From positions 2,170,001 through 2,234,000 of the forward strand of contig LR778114.1 of NCBI GenBank assembly GCA_902809825.1: a stretch of DNA of 64,000 nucleotides, in the 5' to 3' direction. Below are positions 8,465-16,428 of the stretch, one piece after another. The translations under genes were made by a program, and so were the position numbers. This DNA is from Candidatus Hydrogenisulfobacillus filiaventi (lineage in GTDB: Bacteria > Bacillota > Sulfobacillia > Sulfobacillales > R501). The notes under the pieces were generated by a model, which was given only the letters and a program-made list of their open reading frames with translations, was not told where the DNA came from and did no database searches. Within the stretch, counting starts at the first letter, position 1, and each line of letters opens with the position of its first letter.

Positions 8465-9901
8465 ATGGAGCACGAAGGCCGGGACGCGGAGGCGGATCTG
8501 ACCCGGGCCTTGGACGAGGCGCCTCTGGACGTCTTCCACCTGCGGGCGGTCCTCACCGCCGGCATGGGGTTTTTTACGGACGCCTACGACCTCTTTATCA
8601 TCGGTGCGGCGCTGGTCCTGATTAAGGGCGAATGGCATCCGGGTAAGGCCCTGCTGGGTCTGTTGGGCAGTACCGCCCTGGCGGCGGCCTTTTTAGGGGC
8701 GTTCGTCTTCGGCCGCATCGCCGACCGCTACGGGCGCAAGAAAGTCTACGGCCTGGAGGCAGGCCTGATGGCGGCGGGGGCGTTGCTCTCCGCCTTCGCT
8801 CCCAACATCCTCTGGCTTATCGCCTTCCGGTTCGTGTTGGGGGTGGGTGTCGGCGGCGACTATCCGGTCAGCGCGGTGCTGATGAGTGAATACGCCAACA
8901 TCAAGGACCGCGGGCGCCTGGTGGGTCTGGTCTTCTCCATGCAGGCGCTGGGCCTGCTGGCCGGACCGGTGGTGGCCCTGACCCTGGTCAACGCCGGCCT
9001 GTCCCCCGACCTGGCCTGGCGCCTGATGTTGGGGCTGGGTGCCATCCCGGCGGCAGCCGTAATCTGGTTCCGGCGCCGGCTGCCGGAGTCGCCCCGTTTT
9101 CAGGCCCGGGTCCTGGGGCAGGCCCAGCACGCCGCCCGGGAACTGGAGACCTTCACCGGCGGCCAGGTGCGGGCCGGCAGCCGGGCCCTGGCCGCCCGCC
9201 GCCTGCCGGTGGCTGACTTGGTACGGCAGCCCCGGATGCTCCTCACCCTGGCCGGTACCGCCGGCACCTGGTTCCTGTTCGATTACGCCTACTACGGCAA
9301 TTCCATTTCGACGCCTTTCATCATGAAGCTGGTGGCGCCCCACGCCGCGTTGCCGCAGGCCATGGCCTGGACCCTCATCATCTTCGCCGTCTTCGCCCTG
9401 CCGGGGTATATCGCCGCCTTTACCCTGGTCGACCGCATCGGCCACCGGCGCCTGCAGCTCTGGGGGTTCGCTGTGATGGGCCTGGCCTTCCTGGCGATTG
9501 CCGTCCTGCCGGGTGTAACCCGGCATGCCCTGCCCTTCCTGCTGCTGTACGGGGCCTCCTACTTCTTCGCCGAGTTCGGGCCTAACACCACCACCTTCAT
9601 CCTGGCCTCCGAGCTCTACCCGGCCAGCCTCCGCACTACCGCCCACGGCATCTCTTCCGGGGTGGCTAAGTTCGGCGCATTTCTCGGCGTCTTCGTCTTC
9701 CCGCTCCTCAGTGCGCAGCTCGGCCTCAACGGTACCCTGTTTGTGGCCTTCCTGTTCTCCGTCGCCGGCTTCGCCCTCACCCTGGTGCTACCCGAGCCCA
9801 GCGGGCGCAGCATCGAGGAACTAGGGGGCGACCGGGAGGCGGAGATAGTGCCCGCCCGCCAGGCCGAAGGCCGGCGCAGCGAGCCGGTCGCGGTGCGCTG
9901 A
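8465..9901 (+). CDS. MFS transporter, phosphate:H+ symporter-like
   Basis: 478-residue 12-helix major facilitator. Visible signatures are DAYDLFIIG in helix 1, the loop-2/3 motif GRIADRYGRKKVYG, the GVGVGGDYP segment, and RRLPESPRF after helix 6, an arrangement shared by sugar-porter and PHS (phosphate) families. The upstream Pho-box array argues for phosphate or organophosphate uptake. By sequence alone an aromatic acid or sugar would be equally possible. ATG 8465 follows a GGGGACAGGAGG site. Confidence 0.85.
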   Translation: MEHEGRDAEADLTRALDEAPLDVFHLRAVLTAGMGFFTDAYDLFIIGAALVLIKGEWHPGKALLGLLGSTALAAAFLGAFVFGRIADRYGRKKVYGLEAGLMAAGALLSAFAPNILWLIAFRFVLGVGVGGDYPVSAVLMSEYANIKDRGRLVGLVFSMQALGLLAGPVVALTLVNAGLSPDLAWRLMLGLGAIPAAAVIWFRRRLPESPRFQARVLGQAQHAARELETFTGGQVRAGSRALAARRLPVADLVRQPRMLLTLAGTAGTWFLFDYAYYGNSISTPFIMKLVAPHAALPQAMAWTLIIFAVFALPGYIAAFTLVDRIGHRRLQLWGFAVMGLAFLAIAVLPGVTRHALPFLLLYGASYFFAEFGPNTTTFILASELYPASLRTTAHGISSGVAKFGAFLGVFVFPLLSAQLGLNGTLFVAFLFSVAGFALTLVLPEPSGRSIEELGGDREAEIVPARQAEGRRSEPVAVR

Positions 9902-9907
9902 GCCCGC

Positions 9908-10276
9908 TCAGACCCGCGCCCGGTAGCCTTCCCGCCGCAGCAGGCGGTGATAGAAATAGTCCACGATGGCCGTCAACAGCGCGCTGTCCCAGATCACCCA
10001 CGCCGGCTGCGGATGCCGGTTGGCCAAGAGGAACAGCCAGACCGTGAGGGCCGCCAGCACGAATTCCACAATCGCCGCCCAGACGCCGCCGACCCACCGG
10101 TACAGCAGCAGGTCCCCCAGCAGATAGGTGACGATGGTCAGCCAGACCGCTGCATAGACCGGAATCCAGAAGCCCAATCCGGCCAGCCAGCCCAGACTCA
10201 CCAGCAGGGCCCCCGCCAGCCCCAGGTACTTGACGGCGACATCCCGGGCCACCACCGGGCCGCTGATGCGCGCCAT
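9908..10276 (-). CDS. DUF2512 family membrane protein (YndM-like)
   Basis: 122-residue integral membrane protein with four predicted helices, matching the DUF2512/YndM family of Bacillota, whose role is unknown. Ribosome site GGAAGGGG lies 7 bases ahead of ATG. It starts 4 bp after the end of another small membrane protein gene (10281-10553), so the two are probably co-expressed. Convergent with the MFS gene (6-bp gap). Confidence 0.75.
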   Translation of the reverse strand: MARISGPVVARDVAVKYLGLAGALLVSLGWLAGLGFWIPVYAAVWLTIVTYLLGDLLLYRWVGGVWAAIVEFVLAALTVWLFLLANRHPQPAWVIWDSALLTAIVDYFYHRLLRREGYRARV

Positions 10277-10280
10277 GCCT

Positions 10281-10553
10281 TCACCCCTTCCGTCGTGCCG
10301 GTGCTACCCGCCGGGTCCGGGGCGGGATCGGCACCAGACCCAGCACCGCCCCGTACGCGAGGCCACCGGTCAGGCTGCCGTGCACCATCGGTTCCCCCAG
10401 ACCCAGGACCGCAGCCAGCAGCACGCCCGTCCGCAACCACGTGGGCCAGGCCCGCAGCAGCCGCCAATGTGCCAGGTGCGGCCGGGCCCAGCGCCGCAGC
10501 GGCAGGGCCACCGCCAGGCTGACGGCCACCGCCAGCCACGGCCCCCAGTGCAT
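10281..10553 (-). CDS. small hypothetical membrane protein
   Basis: 90 residues with three short hydrophobic segments and an Arg-rich C-terminus (RTRRVAPARRKG). I do not recognise the family. Reality is supported by an AAAGGGGG ribosome site 7 bases ahead of ATG, and by tight spacing (4 bp) to the downstream DUF2512 gene. A GTATAC box about 35 bp upstream may be part of a promoter but is weak. Confidence 0.55.
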   Translation of the reverse strand: MHWGPWLAVAVSLAVALPLRRWARPHLAHWRLLRAWPTWLRTGVLLAAVLGLGEPMVHGSLTGGLAYGAVLGLVPIPPRTRRVAPARRKG

Positions 10554-10620
10554 GCGCGTGCCCCCTTTCCCGCCGTCCGTCTGCTCTGGGTATACCCGGA
10601 ACGCCGGCTCCGCAAACGCC

Positions 10621-10648
10621 GACGGCGGAGGCCGCCGCCTCCGCCGTC
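10621..10648 (-). terminator. strong hairpin behind the 3D-domain gene
   Basis: Perfect 12-bp stem (GACGGCGGAGGC / GCCTCCGCCGTC) with loop CGCC, just past the stop codon of the 3D-domain gene and ahead of the 90-residue membrane protein gene. A second palindrome (CCGGTCCCGGGACCGG) abuts the stop codon. The following T-run is short (GGCGTTTG), as often in high-GC genomes. Confidence 0.6.
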
Positions 10649-10663
10649 CGGTCCCGGGACCGG

Positions 10664-11737
10664 TCAGTTGCCCAGGACGTACACCGTCACCGGTTCGATG
10701 CCGAAGTCGGAGACGGTTTGGGGTCCATGGTCCATGTAGATATCGATGCGGTCGCCGACGATGGCGTCCCCCTCATCCATGGCCCGTCCCAGGAAACCGC
10801 CCGCTGGCAGCACCGGGTCGGTGTAGCCGGTGACGTACACCCAGCTCTTCAGGGGGATGACCGAGGGGTCCACCGCCACCATGCCCGGCTCCAGGGGCTG
10901 CCCGAAGTAGTCGACCGGGCCGTAAGGGTAGTTGTCGCTCCAGCTGGGCCCGTAAGCGGTGGCAATCATGTGGTGCACCGCCAGGATGGGCCGCCCGTCG
11001 ATGGTGCCGCCGGCAGCCAGGTCGGCGCCAGCCTGGGTGCCGGAGCCGCCGGATCCCTGTCCGCTGCTGCCGTTCGCGCGGCCGCCGCCCAACACCCCCA
11101 ACTGGCTCAGGACGCGTTTCCAGGTGGCGACGTCGGTGCGGCCGGTGACCGGTAGCCCGTTGTCGGCCTGGAATGCCTTGAGCGCGGCCAAGGTGCGCGG
11201 CCCGAAGATACCGTCGTCGGGCCCTACTTCCGGGTAGCCCAGCTGCGCCAGGTCGGCCTGCAGCGTGGCAACCCAGTGCCCCTGGTCCCCGTAGCCCAGC
11301 ACCTGCCGCATAGCGGGATGCTCGGCCAGCAGCCGGGCCAAACCCGCTGTGCCGGGAACCCGCGACCCGTCATAACGGGGCGTAAGACCGAAACCGGCCA
11401 GGATGTCCTGCCAGGTCGCCGCGTTGACCACGCCGGTCACGGCCAGGCCCTGATCGGCCTGGAACCGTCGGACCGCCGCCACCGTGGCGGTGTCCATGGT
11501 GCCGTTGAAGGGAACCGGATAACCCAGCAGGCCCAGATCCGCCTGCAAGGTGAACACCCACCGGCCGCTGTCCCAGGGATAGAGCACGTGCTGCATGGCG
11601 GGGTGCTCCGCTTCCAGGCGGGCCAGGGCCGAGGGCGATTCCGCGTGCGCCAGCGCCGGGCTCAACGCCAGGCCCAGGCCCAGCATCACGCCCGCCGCCT
11701 GCGACCGCCGACGCTTCCATTGGGATTGAATGGACAA
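10664..11737 (-). CDS. secreted 3D-domain cell-wall protein with two peptidoglycan-binding domains
   Basis: About 357 residues. Signal peptide (KRRR, hydrophobic core, cleavage near AHA-ES), two peptidoglycan-binding repeats (LQADLGLLGYPV...RFQADQGLAVTG and LQADLAQLGYPE...AFQADNGLPVTG), a Gly/Ser linker, then a 3D domain (AVDPSVIPLKSWVYV; MDEGDAIVGDRIDIYM) typical of lytic transglycosylases and resuscitation-type factors. The frame is open to 11947, but the upstream part is riboswitch. I place the start at TTG 11737, 8 bases from GGAGAGAGGGG, which gives a proper signal peptide. Acts outside the membrane in wall remodelling. Expression is probably controlled by c-di-AMP. Confidence 0.85.
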   Translation of the reverse strand: MSIQSQWKRRRSQAAGVMLGLGLALSPALAHAESPSALARLEAEHPAMQHVLYPWDSGRWVFTLQADLGLLGYPVPFNGTMDTATVAAVRRFQADQGLAVTGVVNAATWQDILAGFGLTPRYDGSRVPGTAGLARLLAEHPAMRQVLGYGDQGHWVATLQADLAQLGYPEVGPDDGIFGPRTLAALKAFQADNGLPVTGRTDVATWKRVLSQLGVLGGGRANGSSGQGSGGSGTQAGADLAAGGTIDGRPILAVHHMIATAYGPSWSDNYPYGPVDYFGQPLEPGMVAVDPSVIPLKSWVYVTGYTDPVLPAGGFLGRAMDEGDAIVGDRIDIYMDHGPQTVSDFGIEPVTVYVLGN

Positions 11738-11745
11738 CGCAAGTA

Positions 11746-11897
11746 CCCCTCTCTCCAAATTGCCTCCGGGGTTAGCTGACGGGTTGGGGCGGAGAGCTCC
11801 CTGCCGGCGTACGCCGGCTTCACCCCTGAAGAAGTGGGTCCCCCGGTATGCGGCGCGGGGCCGCATCTTCGGCAGGACCAGTGTAAGGAGAAAGGGG
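11746..11897 (-). promoter_or_regulatory. c-di-AMP riboswitch (ydaO/yuaA type) with built-in Shine-Dalgarno sequestration
   Basis: The 5' leader of the 3D-domain gene carries the hallmark 3' block AACCCGTCAGCTAACC and the upstream GACCCA...GGGGTGAA stem of ydaO-class riboswitches, which bind cyclic di-AMP and usually switch wall-hydrolase and K+ genes off. The segment CCCCTTTCTCC (11887-11897) on the 5' side can pair over 11 bp (one G-U) with the ribosome site GGAGAGAGGGG (11746-11756) on the 3' side. This extends the closing stem and would block translation. Confidence 0.88.
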
Positions 11898-12023
11898 GGG
11901 CCTGTCCGGCCGCCTGAGGGCAGGGAGCCGGGTTGAGGAGGAATCACCTCGAACGGGGTTGCAATTTCGGATCAAAAGGGGAAAGTTTCACCCAGGTTCC
12001 AGGGCCTGCCGCCCCCGCCAGGG

Positions 12024-12458
12024 TCAGGCAAACACCACGAACTTCATCACCAGGAAACTGGTGACGGAGGTGAGAAAGGTGGCCAGCAGCTTGGCCAGGT
12101 TGCCGGCCGCTGCCGCCGGCAGCAGGTGGGCTGTCAGCAGCGCCGCGGCCAGCACCCCCAGCACGGTATCATTGAGGAAGACCTTGAGCACGGAATAGGA
12201 GAAGAACAGGGTGCGCCGCCGGGCAGCGCCCTCCGGGCGGATCTGCTGCCGGAAGGTCCAGCGGGTGTTCCAGACATAGCTGTTCACCACTGCCACGGCC
12301 ACCGCCACCGAATTGTACCCCACCAGGCGGGTGACATCGTGAGTCGGCTGCAGGAGGTAGAGGAGGTTAAACACCCCCAGGTCAAGCAGATTATTGGCCA
12401 GGCCCACCAGGGCGAAGCGGGCCACCTGGTGCCGGGCCCGGGGAGGCCGGGCGCTCAC
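12024..12458 (-). CDS. GtrA-family membrane protein
   Basis: 144-residue protein with four transmembrane helices and the GtrA signature (QVARFALVGLANNLLDLGVFNLLYLL; SYVWNTRWTF). GtrA-like proteins help move lipid-linked sugars across the membrane or modify wall glycans. Its ATG overlaps the stop of the upstream glycosyltransferase by 4 bp, so the two are translationally coupled. That suggests a joint role in a glycolipid or envelope polysaccharide. Confidence 0.85.
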   Translation of the reverse strand: MSARPPRARHQVARFALVGLANNLLDLGVFNLLYLLQPTHDVTRLVGYNSVAVAVAVVNSYVWNTRWTFRQQIRPEGAARRRTLFFSYSVLKVFLNDTVLGVLAAALLTAHLLPAAAAGNLAKLLATFLTSVTSFLVMKFVVFA

Positions 12459-13603
12459 GGCCCCACCACCGCCCCCCGTGCGGCCGGCGCTGCCCCCAGG
12501 CGGCGCACCTCCTCATAGACCTCCACCAGCTGCCGCGTCGGTTCCGCCCAGCCCCGCGCTTCCGCCTCCCGCCGCGCGGCCTGGCCCATCTCCCGGCGCC
12601 GGACCGGGTCGAGCAGGGTGCGCACCGCCCGCGCCAGCGCCGCGCCGTTGCCGGCGTCGAACAGGAACCCGGCCCCCGAGCCATCCAGCAGCTCATGGGC
12701 CGGTCCCGTCTCCGCCACCGCCACCGGCAGGCCGGAGGCCATGGCCTCCAGCACCACCAGCCCCAGGGTTTCGGTGGTGGACGGGAAGACGAACACGTCG
12801 GCGGACGCGTAGGCCCGGGCCAGGTCGAGCCCGTGCAGCACCCCCGTGAAGGCCACCGGCAGCCCCCGGAAGACCCATTCCAGATGCTCCCGGTCTGGTC
12901 CCTCCCCTACGAGAACGAGGTTGACATCCAGGCCCTCCTCGAACAGCGCCCGCAGACGCTCGATGTGCTTTTCCGCAGCCAGCCGGCCCACGTACAGCAC
13001 CAGGGGCCGGTCCGGCCGGCGGGCCACCCGCCGCCGCCAGACGGGATCGGCCCGGCGGGGATGAAACAGGTCCACATCCACTCCCCGCTGCCAGACCCGG
13101 ACCCGGCGGATGCCGTGCGCCTCGATATCCGCCTTCACCGCCTGCGACGGGGTGAGGTTCACCTGGGCGCGGTTGTGCAGCGCCCGCAGGATGGCCCAGA
13201 TGGCCGGCTTGGTAAATCCCAGGTGGTAGAAATCGGCGTATTGGGCAATATTGGTATGGTAAGAGGCGACCAGCGGCCATCCCCGCCGGCTGGCGTGGAG
13301 CACCCCGGCAATACCGACCACAAAGGGATTGACGGCGTGGACCACATCCGGACGGAAGGCATCCAGGTAGCGGCCGACACGCGGTACGGGCAGTCCCCAG
13401 GGCTTGCCGCCGTAGATGAAGGAGACGCGGACATTGGGGACGCTGCGGACGGGGATGCCCTCGAATTCCGGTGCCCCCCCGGCGGGTGCGATGATGAGCA
13501 GGTCATGGCCCCAGCGTCGCAGTTGTCGGACGGTGGCCGTGAGTCTGGTGACCACCCCGTCGGTGGAAGGCCACCAGGTCTCGGTCACATAGGCAATCCG
13601 CAT
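12455..13603 (-). CDS. family GT4 glycosyltransferase
   Basis: 382-residue retaining GT-B glycosyltransferase. The N-terminal domain begins MRIAYVTETWWPSTDGVV. The C-terminal nucleotide-sugar domain has LYVGRLAAEKHIERL and the E-x7-E motif (TETLGLVVLEAMASG). It resembles bacterial mannosyl- and glycolipid transferases; donor and acceptor are not readable. The frame is open to 13669, but ATG 13603 follows GGGAGGAG at 5 bases and starts the conserved strand. Partner gene: GtrA, overlapping by 4 bp. Confidence 0.88.
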   Translation of the reverse strand: MRIAYVTETWWPSTDGVVTRLTATVRQLRRWGHDLLIIAPAGGAPEFEGIPVRSVPNVRVSFIYGGKPWGLPVPRVGRYLDAFRPDVVHAVNPFVVGIAGVLHASRRGWPLVASYHTNIAQYADFYHLGFTKPAIWAILRALHNRAQVNLTPSQAVKADIEAHGIRRVRVWQRGVDVDLFHPRRADPVWRRRVARRPDRPLVLYVGRLAAEKHIERLRALFEEGLDVNLVLVGEGPDREHLEWVFRGLPVAFTGVLHGLDLARAYASADVFVFPSTTETLGLVVLEAMASGLPVAVAETGPAHELLDGSGAGFLFDAGNGAALARAVRTLLDPVRRREMGQAARREAEARGWAEPTRQLVEVYEEVRRLGAAPAARGAVVGP

Positions 13604-13660
13604 CGCCGCTCCTCCCACCGCGGGGCCAGGGCGGCCGCGCGGGCGTATGACGTCTTCCCT

Positions 13661-13666
13661 ATTATA
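13661..13666 (-). promoter_or_regulatory. -10 box of the glycosyltransferase/gtrA operon
   Basis: Perfect TATAAT on the minus strand in a locally AT-rich stretch, about 58 bp upstream of the glycosyltransferase start. The -35 is weak (CGTTTT at 17 bp). Confidence 0.5.
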
Positions 13667-13749
13667 CAAAGATATGCCACACTAAAACGTAACCCGGGAC
13701 GGGCAGGATGCCGTCCCGCCGGCACGGCAGCAAAGGAGGAGGGCCTACC

Positions 13750-14037
13750 ATGGAGGATCGGACCTGGGACCGGTTGAGCGGACTGCTGGTCGGCGCCAGC
13801 CTGGGATTTTTGGCCGGTGTACTTCTCGCCCCCAGCGCCGGTCAGGACACGCGCAGCAATCTGGCCCGGCGTACGCGCGACACCTACGGCCAGTTGCGCA
13901 ACAACGTGACCGAAATCGGCCGTAACCTGGTCAGCCGCGGCCGCTCGCTCCTCAAGAACAACGTAACCGAGATCGAGATCCGCGAAGAGGAAGGCGGCAC
14001 CGCCCCCGAAGAGCCCGGCGGAGAGCCGCTTGCATGA
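13750..14037 (+). CDS. YtxH-domain protein
   Basis: 95-residue small envelope protein. An N-terminal hydrophobic segment with GASLGFLAGVLLAPSAG, characteristic of YtxH/gas-vesicle-like stress proteins, precedes a polar helix. The hexapeptide NNVTEI occurs twice, 24 residues apart. ATG 13750 follows an AAAGGAGG site at 10 bases; upstream in-frame codons lack one. Function unknown, often stress-induced. The 3' end overlaps the next gene by 4 bp (ATGA). Confidence 0.8.
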   Translation: MEDRTWDRLSGLLVGASLGFLAGVLLAPSAGQDTRSNLARRTRDTYGQLRNNVTEIGRNLVSRGRSLLKNNVTEIEIREEEGGTAPEEPGGEPLA

Positions 14038-14426
14038 CCGACCGCGTCGCCCTCACCGTCATCGCTGTCGCCCTTGTCATCCTGGCCGTGGTCGCCCTCG
14101 CGGTCCTGGTGGCAGCGGCGGCGGTGGCGGTGCAGCTTTTGCGGCTGCAACGCACGGTTTTGCAGCGGGTCGACGGGCTGGAACAGGAGCTGCGCGGGGT
14201 ACTGGAACGGGCGGGACGGGTGGCGGTGGCCTTGCCCGCCGCCGGCCAGTGGGCCGGCCTGGCGGCCTCCCTCCTGCAGTGGTGGCTGCAACGAACCCGG
14301 CCGGCCCGCCAGCCCCCCTGGTGGCAGCAGGCCCTGGGCCTCGGCTACGGTTTGTGGCAGCTGACGCGCCCGCGCGCAGGCAAGCCGTCACCGCCCCGCA
14401 AAACCACCGGGGAGCGGTCCTCCTGA
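14034..14426 (+). CDS. hypothetical membrane-anchored protein (DUF948-like)
   Basis: 130 residues: one long N-terminal transmembrane helix (TVIAVALVILAVVALAVLVA) followed by a short amphipathic helix and a Trp/Arg-rich tail. It resembles the DUF948 proteins that often accompany YtxH, with which it overlaps by 4 bp; both probably sit at the membrane. No catalytic motif. The family assignment is tentative. Confidence 0.6.
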   Translation: MTDRVALTVIAVALVILAVVALAVLVAAAAVAVQLLRLQRTVLQRVDGLEQELRGVLERAGRVAVALPAAGQWAGLAASLLQWWLQRTRPARQPPWWQQALGLGYGLWQLTRPRAGKPSPPRKTTGERSS

Positions 14427-14435
14427 CCGCTCCCC
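14409..14435. terminator. bidirectional terminator hairpin
   Basis: Perfect 11-bp stem (GGGGAGCGGTC / GACCGCTCCCC), 5-base loop, between the convergent DUF948-like and hsp20 genes. On the minus strand it is followed by GGTGGTTTTG. It overlaps the stop codon of the plus-strand gene. Confidence 0.7.
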
Positions 14436-14452
14436 GATTCTGTGCCTCCCGC

Positions 14453-14878
14453 TCAGGCGTCCGTGCGGATGGGAATGGCCTTGGCCGCCGCCTTGGGCGC
14501 CTTGGGCAGCTCCACCGTCAGCAGCCCGTTCTTGAAGTGGGCGGTAATCCCGTCCACGTCCACTTCCTCCGGCAGCCGCAGCAGCCGGCGGTAACGTCCG
14601 TAGAGCGCGATCTCCCGCCGCAGGTAGCGGGCCTCTCCGTTCTCCTCCTGCTCCGCCTTCCGCTCGGCCGTGATGCTGAGCACGCCATCCTCCACGCTCA
14701 CCGTCACGTCCTCGGGCCCGTAGCCCGGCAGCAGCGCCTGGACCTTAAAGGCGGTCGGAGTCTCCACGACGTCAATGGGAGCCAGATACACCTCGCCGCG
14801 GGCCGGCCGCAGCATCTCGTCCCACATGCGGGCAAATTCCCGATCCAGTTCGTCCCACATCCGCAGTGCCGGTACCAT
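14453..14878 (-). CDS. Hsp20/alpha-crystallin small heat-shock protein
   Basis: About 141 residues. The alpha-crystallin domain spans roughly 40-130 (VVETPTAFKVQALLPGYGPEDVTVSVEDGVLSI...; HFKNGLLTVELPKAP), ending in an AIPI tail, the I-x-I anchor for oligomerisation. Small heat-shock proteins hold unfolding proteins in the cytosol. I chose ATG 14878 because GGAGGTGG lies 5 bases upstream; ATG 14896, six codons earlier, has a weaker site. Confidence 0.9.
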   Translation of the reverse strand: MVPALRMWDELDREFARMWDEMLRPARGEVYLAPIDVVETPTAFKVQALLPGYGPEDVTVSVEDGVLSITAERKAEQEENGEARYLRREIALYGRYRRLLRLPEEVDVDGITAHFKNGLLTVELPKAPKAAAKAIPIRTDA

Positions 14879-14919
14879 GGGAACCACCTCCATCATTGTC
14901 TTTGCCTTTCCTTGACCTT

Positions 14920-14947
14920 ATAGTACCACTGCCATTTGCGGATGCAA
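14920..14947 (-). promoter_or_regulatory. hsp20 promoter
   Basis: TTGCAT (14942-14947), 16-bp spacer, TACTAT (14920-14925) on the minus strand, 42 bp ahead of the chosen start. Two TTGACC copies just upstream and one GGTCAA downstream of the -10 are possible regulator half-sites. Confidence 0.5.
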
Positions 14948-14992
14948 GCCCCAAGGTCAAAATTGGTCAAAAAAATTTCCGGCCCTCCCGGG

Positions 14993-15559
14993 CTACAGGA
15001 GGGCGTAAGCGCGGCGGTAAAGCTCCCAGGCCGCCTGGTGCACATTGAACACCAGGCGCGGTACCGCGTCCATGGGACAGAAGAAGGCCTCCAGGGCATC
15101 CGACCCCGGGCGGAGTTCGCCCCCCACGGGGTGACCGGCGAAGAACACGATCAGCGTCTCGGTGGAAGGGGTGGACCAGATGCCCAGCTGGGCGTCCAGG
15201 GAGACCACCAGCCCGGTCTCCTCCGCCACCTCACGCCGCGCCGCCTCCGCCACACTCTCGCCCATCTCCACCCCGCCGCCGGGAAAGGTGAGGCCCCCCT
15301 CCTCAGGCGGATAGCGCCGCCGTACCAGCAGCACCCGCGGCGCGGCATCCTCCCGCACAATCACGGCCGCTGCCGGGGTGGGCCGCTGCCAGTAAACGAA
15401 GCCGCAGCGGGGACAATAGCGGCGCGGACGGCCGTCCCACTCGTGATCGGTCAGGGTATGGCCGCACTCGGGGCAGAAGCGCCAGGCCGCCGGCGGACTC
15501 AGCCGCCACTTGACAGGCAGGTCGCGTTCATCCTGTTCGGGTTCGCGCTGGTCGTTCAC
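14993..15559 (-). CDS. Nudix hydrolase with N-terminal zinc ribbon
   Basis: 188 residues. A Cys4 zinc ribbon (FCPECGHTL...RYCPRCGFVYW), as in NADH pyrophosphatases, precedes a Nudix domain with an intact box (G-x5-E-x7-REVAEETGL). Nudix enzymes hydrolyse nucleoside diphosphates linked to another moiety; the substrate is unknown. GTG 15559 is the likelier start, but the ribosome site is weak and the frame continues to 15607. Confidence 0.85.
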   Translation of the reverse strand: MNDQREPEQDERDLPVKWRLSPPAAWRFCPECGHTLTDHEWDGRPRRYCPRCGFVYWQRPTPAAAVIVREDAAPRVLLVRRRYPPEEGGLTFPGGGVEMGESVAEAARREVAEETGLVVSLDAQLGIWSTPSTETLIVFFAGHPVGGELRPGSDALEAFFCPMDAVPRLVFNVHQAAWELYRRAYALL

Positions 15560-15669
15560 GATCGTCGTCCCCCGCCTTCCGGTCCGTGTGGGACCCGTCT
15601 CGCACACAAAAGCGCTATACTTGCCTTTGGCCTCAGCCGCCCCTTCGACGGGAAAGGAGCACGCCCCGC

Positions 15670-16422
15670 ATGTCCACGGATCCGATTGCGGTGGTCCCGG
15701 TCCGCTCGCTGCTGGTGATCCGGCCTCCCCAGCCCCCCTGGTGGGCCATGACCACGGAAGGGCTCGCCGGGGCCGGCCTCCACGGACAAGGCTCAGCGGA
15801 GGCTGCCGGCTTCTTTACCGCCCGCCTGGTGCTCATGTCCCTGCTGGCCGCCGGCGTGCGCCCACTGGCCTTGAGCCATGCCGTCCAGGCGGCGGGGGAA
15901 GCGGAGACAGACCGGGTGCTGACCGGCATCCGCACCTGCCTGGAGGCGGCCGGCCTGCAGGACCTGCCTCTCCAGGGCCACCGCTGCCGCGGGGAAGGCA
16001 CCGGACCGATGCTCAGCGTCACCGGGATGGGCCTGGTGGAGCCGGCGGCGTTCACCCCGGGCCGCGCCCGGCCGGGAGATGAGGTGTACATGGTCGGCCA
16101 TCAGATTGACCGTCCGGAGGAACAGCTCAAACCCAACGACGCCACCATCCCCGGCTTCGCCCACCTCCAGCGGCTGCGCACGGCGGCCCACGACGTCCTG
16201 CCGGTGGGCAACGTGCCCATGCCGCAAGCGGTAGCCGCCCTGGCCGAGGCTGCCGGCCTCGTTTTCCGCCCGGTGACCGGGGTACCGGACTGGCTGTGGA
16301 CCCGCCCGGCTGGACCCGCCACCTGCCTGCTGGCGGCCGTGCCCCGGACGGCGGTGCCGGTCGTCACCGCATTGCCCTTACCGGTTACCCACATCGGCCG
16401 CCTGGAGGCCCCGCCGGCCTGA
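15670..16422 (+). CDS. AIR-synthase-fold (PurM-like) protein, CblS-like
   Basis: 250 residues resembling the N-terminal fold of AIR synthase/ThiL/HypE-type ATP-dependent enzymes. FTARLVLMSLLAAGVRPLALSH and the repeating small-residue strands recall CblS, the alpha-ribazole kinase of cobamide salvage. No other cobamide gene is nearby, and I cannot confirm the ATP-binding residues. ATG 15670 lies 10 bases from AAAGGAG. Convergent with copZ (6-bp gap). Confidence 0.5.
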   Translation: MSTDPIAVVPVRSLLVIRPPQPPWWAMTTEGLAGAGLHGQGSAEAAGFFTARLVLMSLLAAGVRPLALSHAVQAAGEAETDRVLTGIRTCLEAAGLQDLPLQGHRCRGEGTGPMLSVTGMGLVEPAAFTPGRARPGDEVYMVGHQIDRPEEQLKPNDATIPGFAHLQRLRTAAHDVLPVGNVPMPQAVAALAEAAGLVFRPVTGVPDWLWTRPAGPATCLLAAVPRTAVPVVTALPLPVTHIGRLEAPPA

Positions 16423-16428
16423 GCCGGC

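Noticed and set aside
11738-11947. N-terminal extension of the 3D-domain protein to 11947
   Set aside because: This stretch folds as the ydaO-type riboswitch, and the TTG 11737 start gives a normal signal peptide and ribosome spacing.
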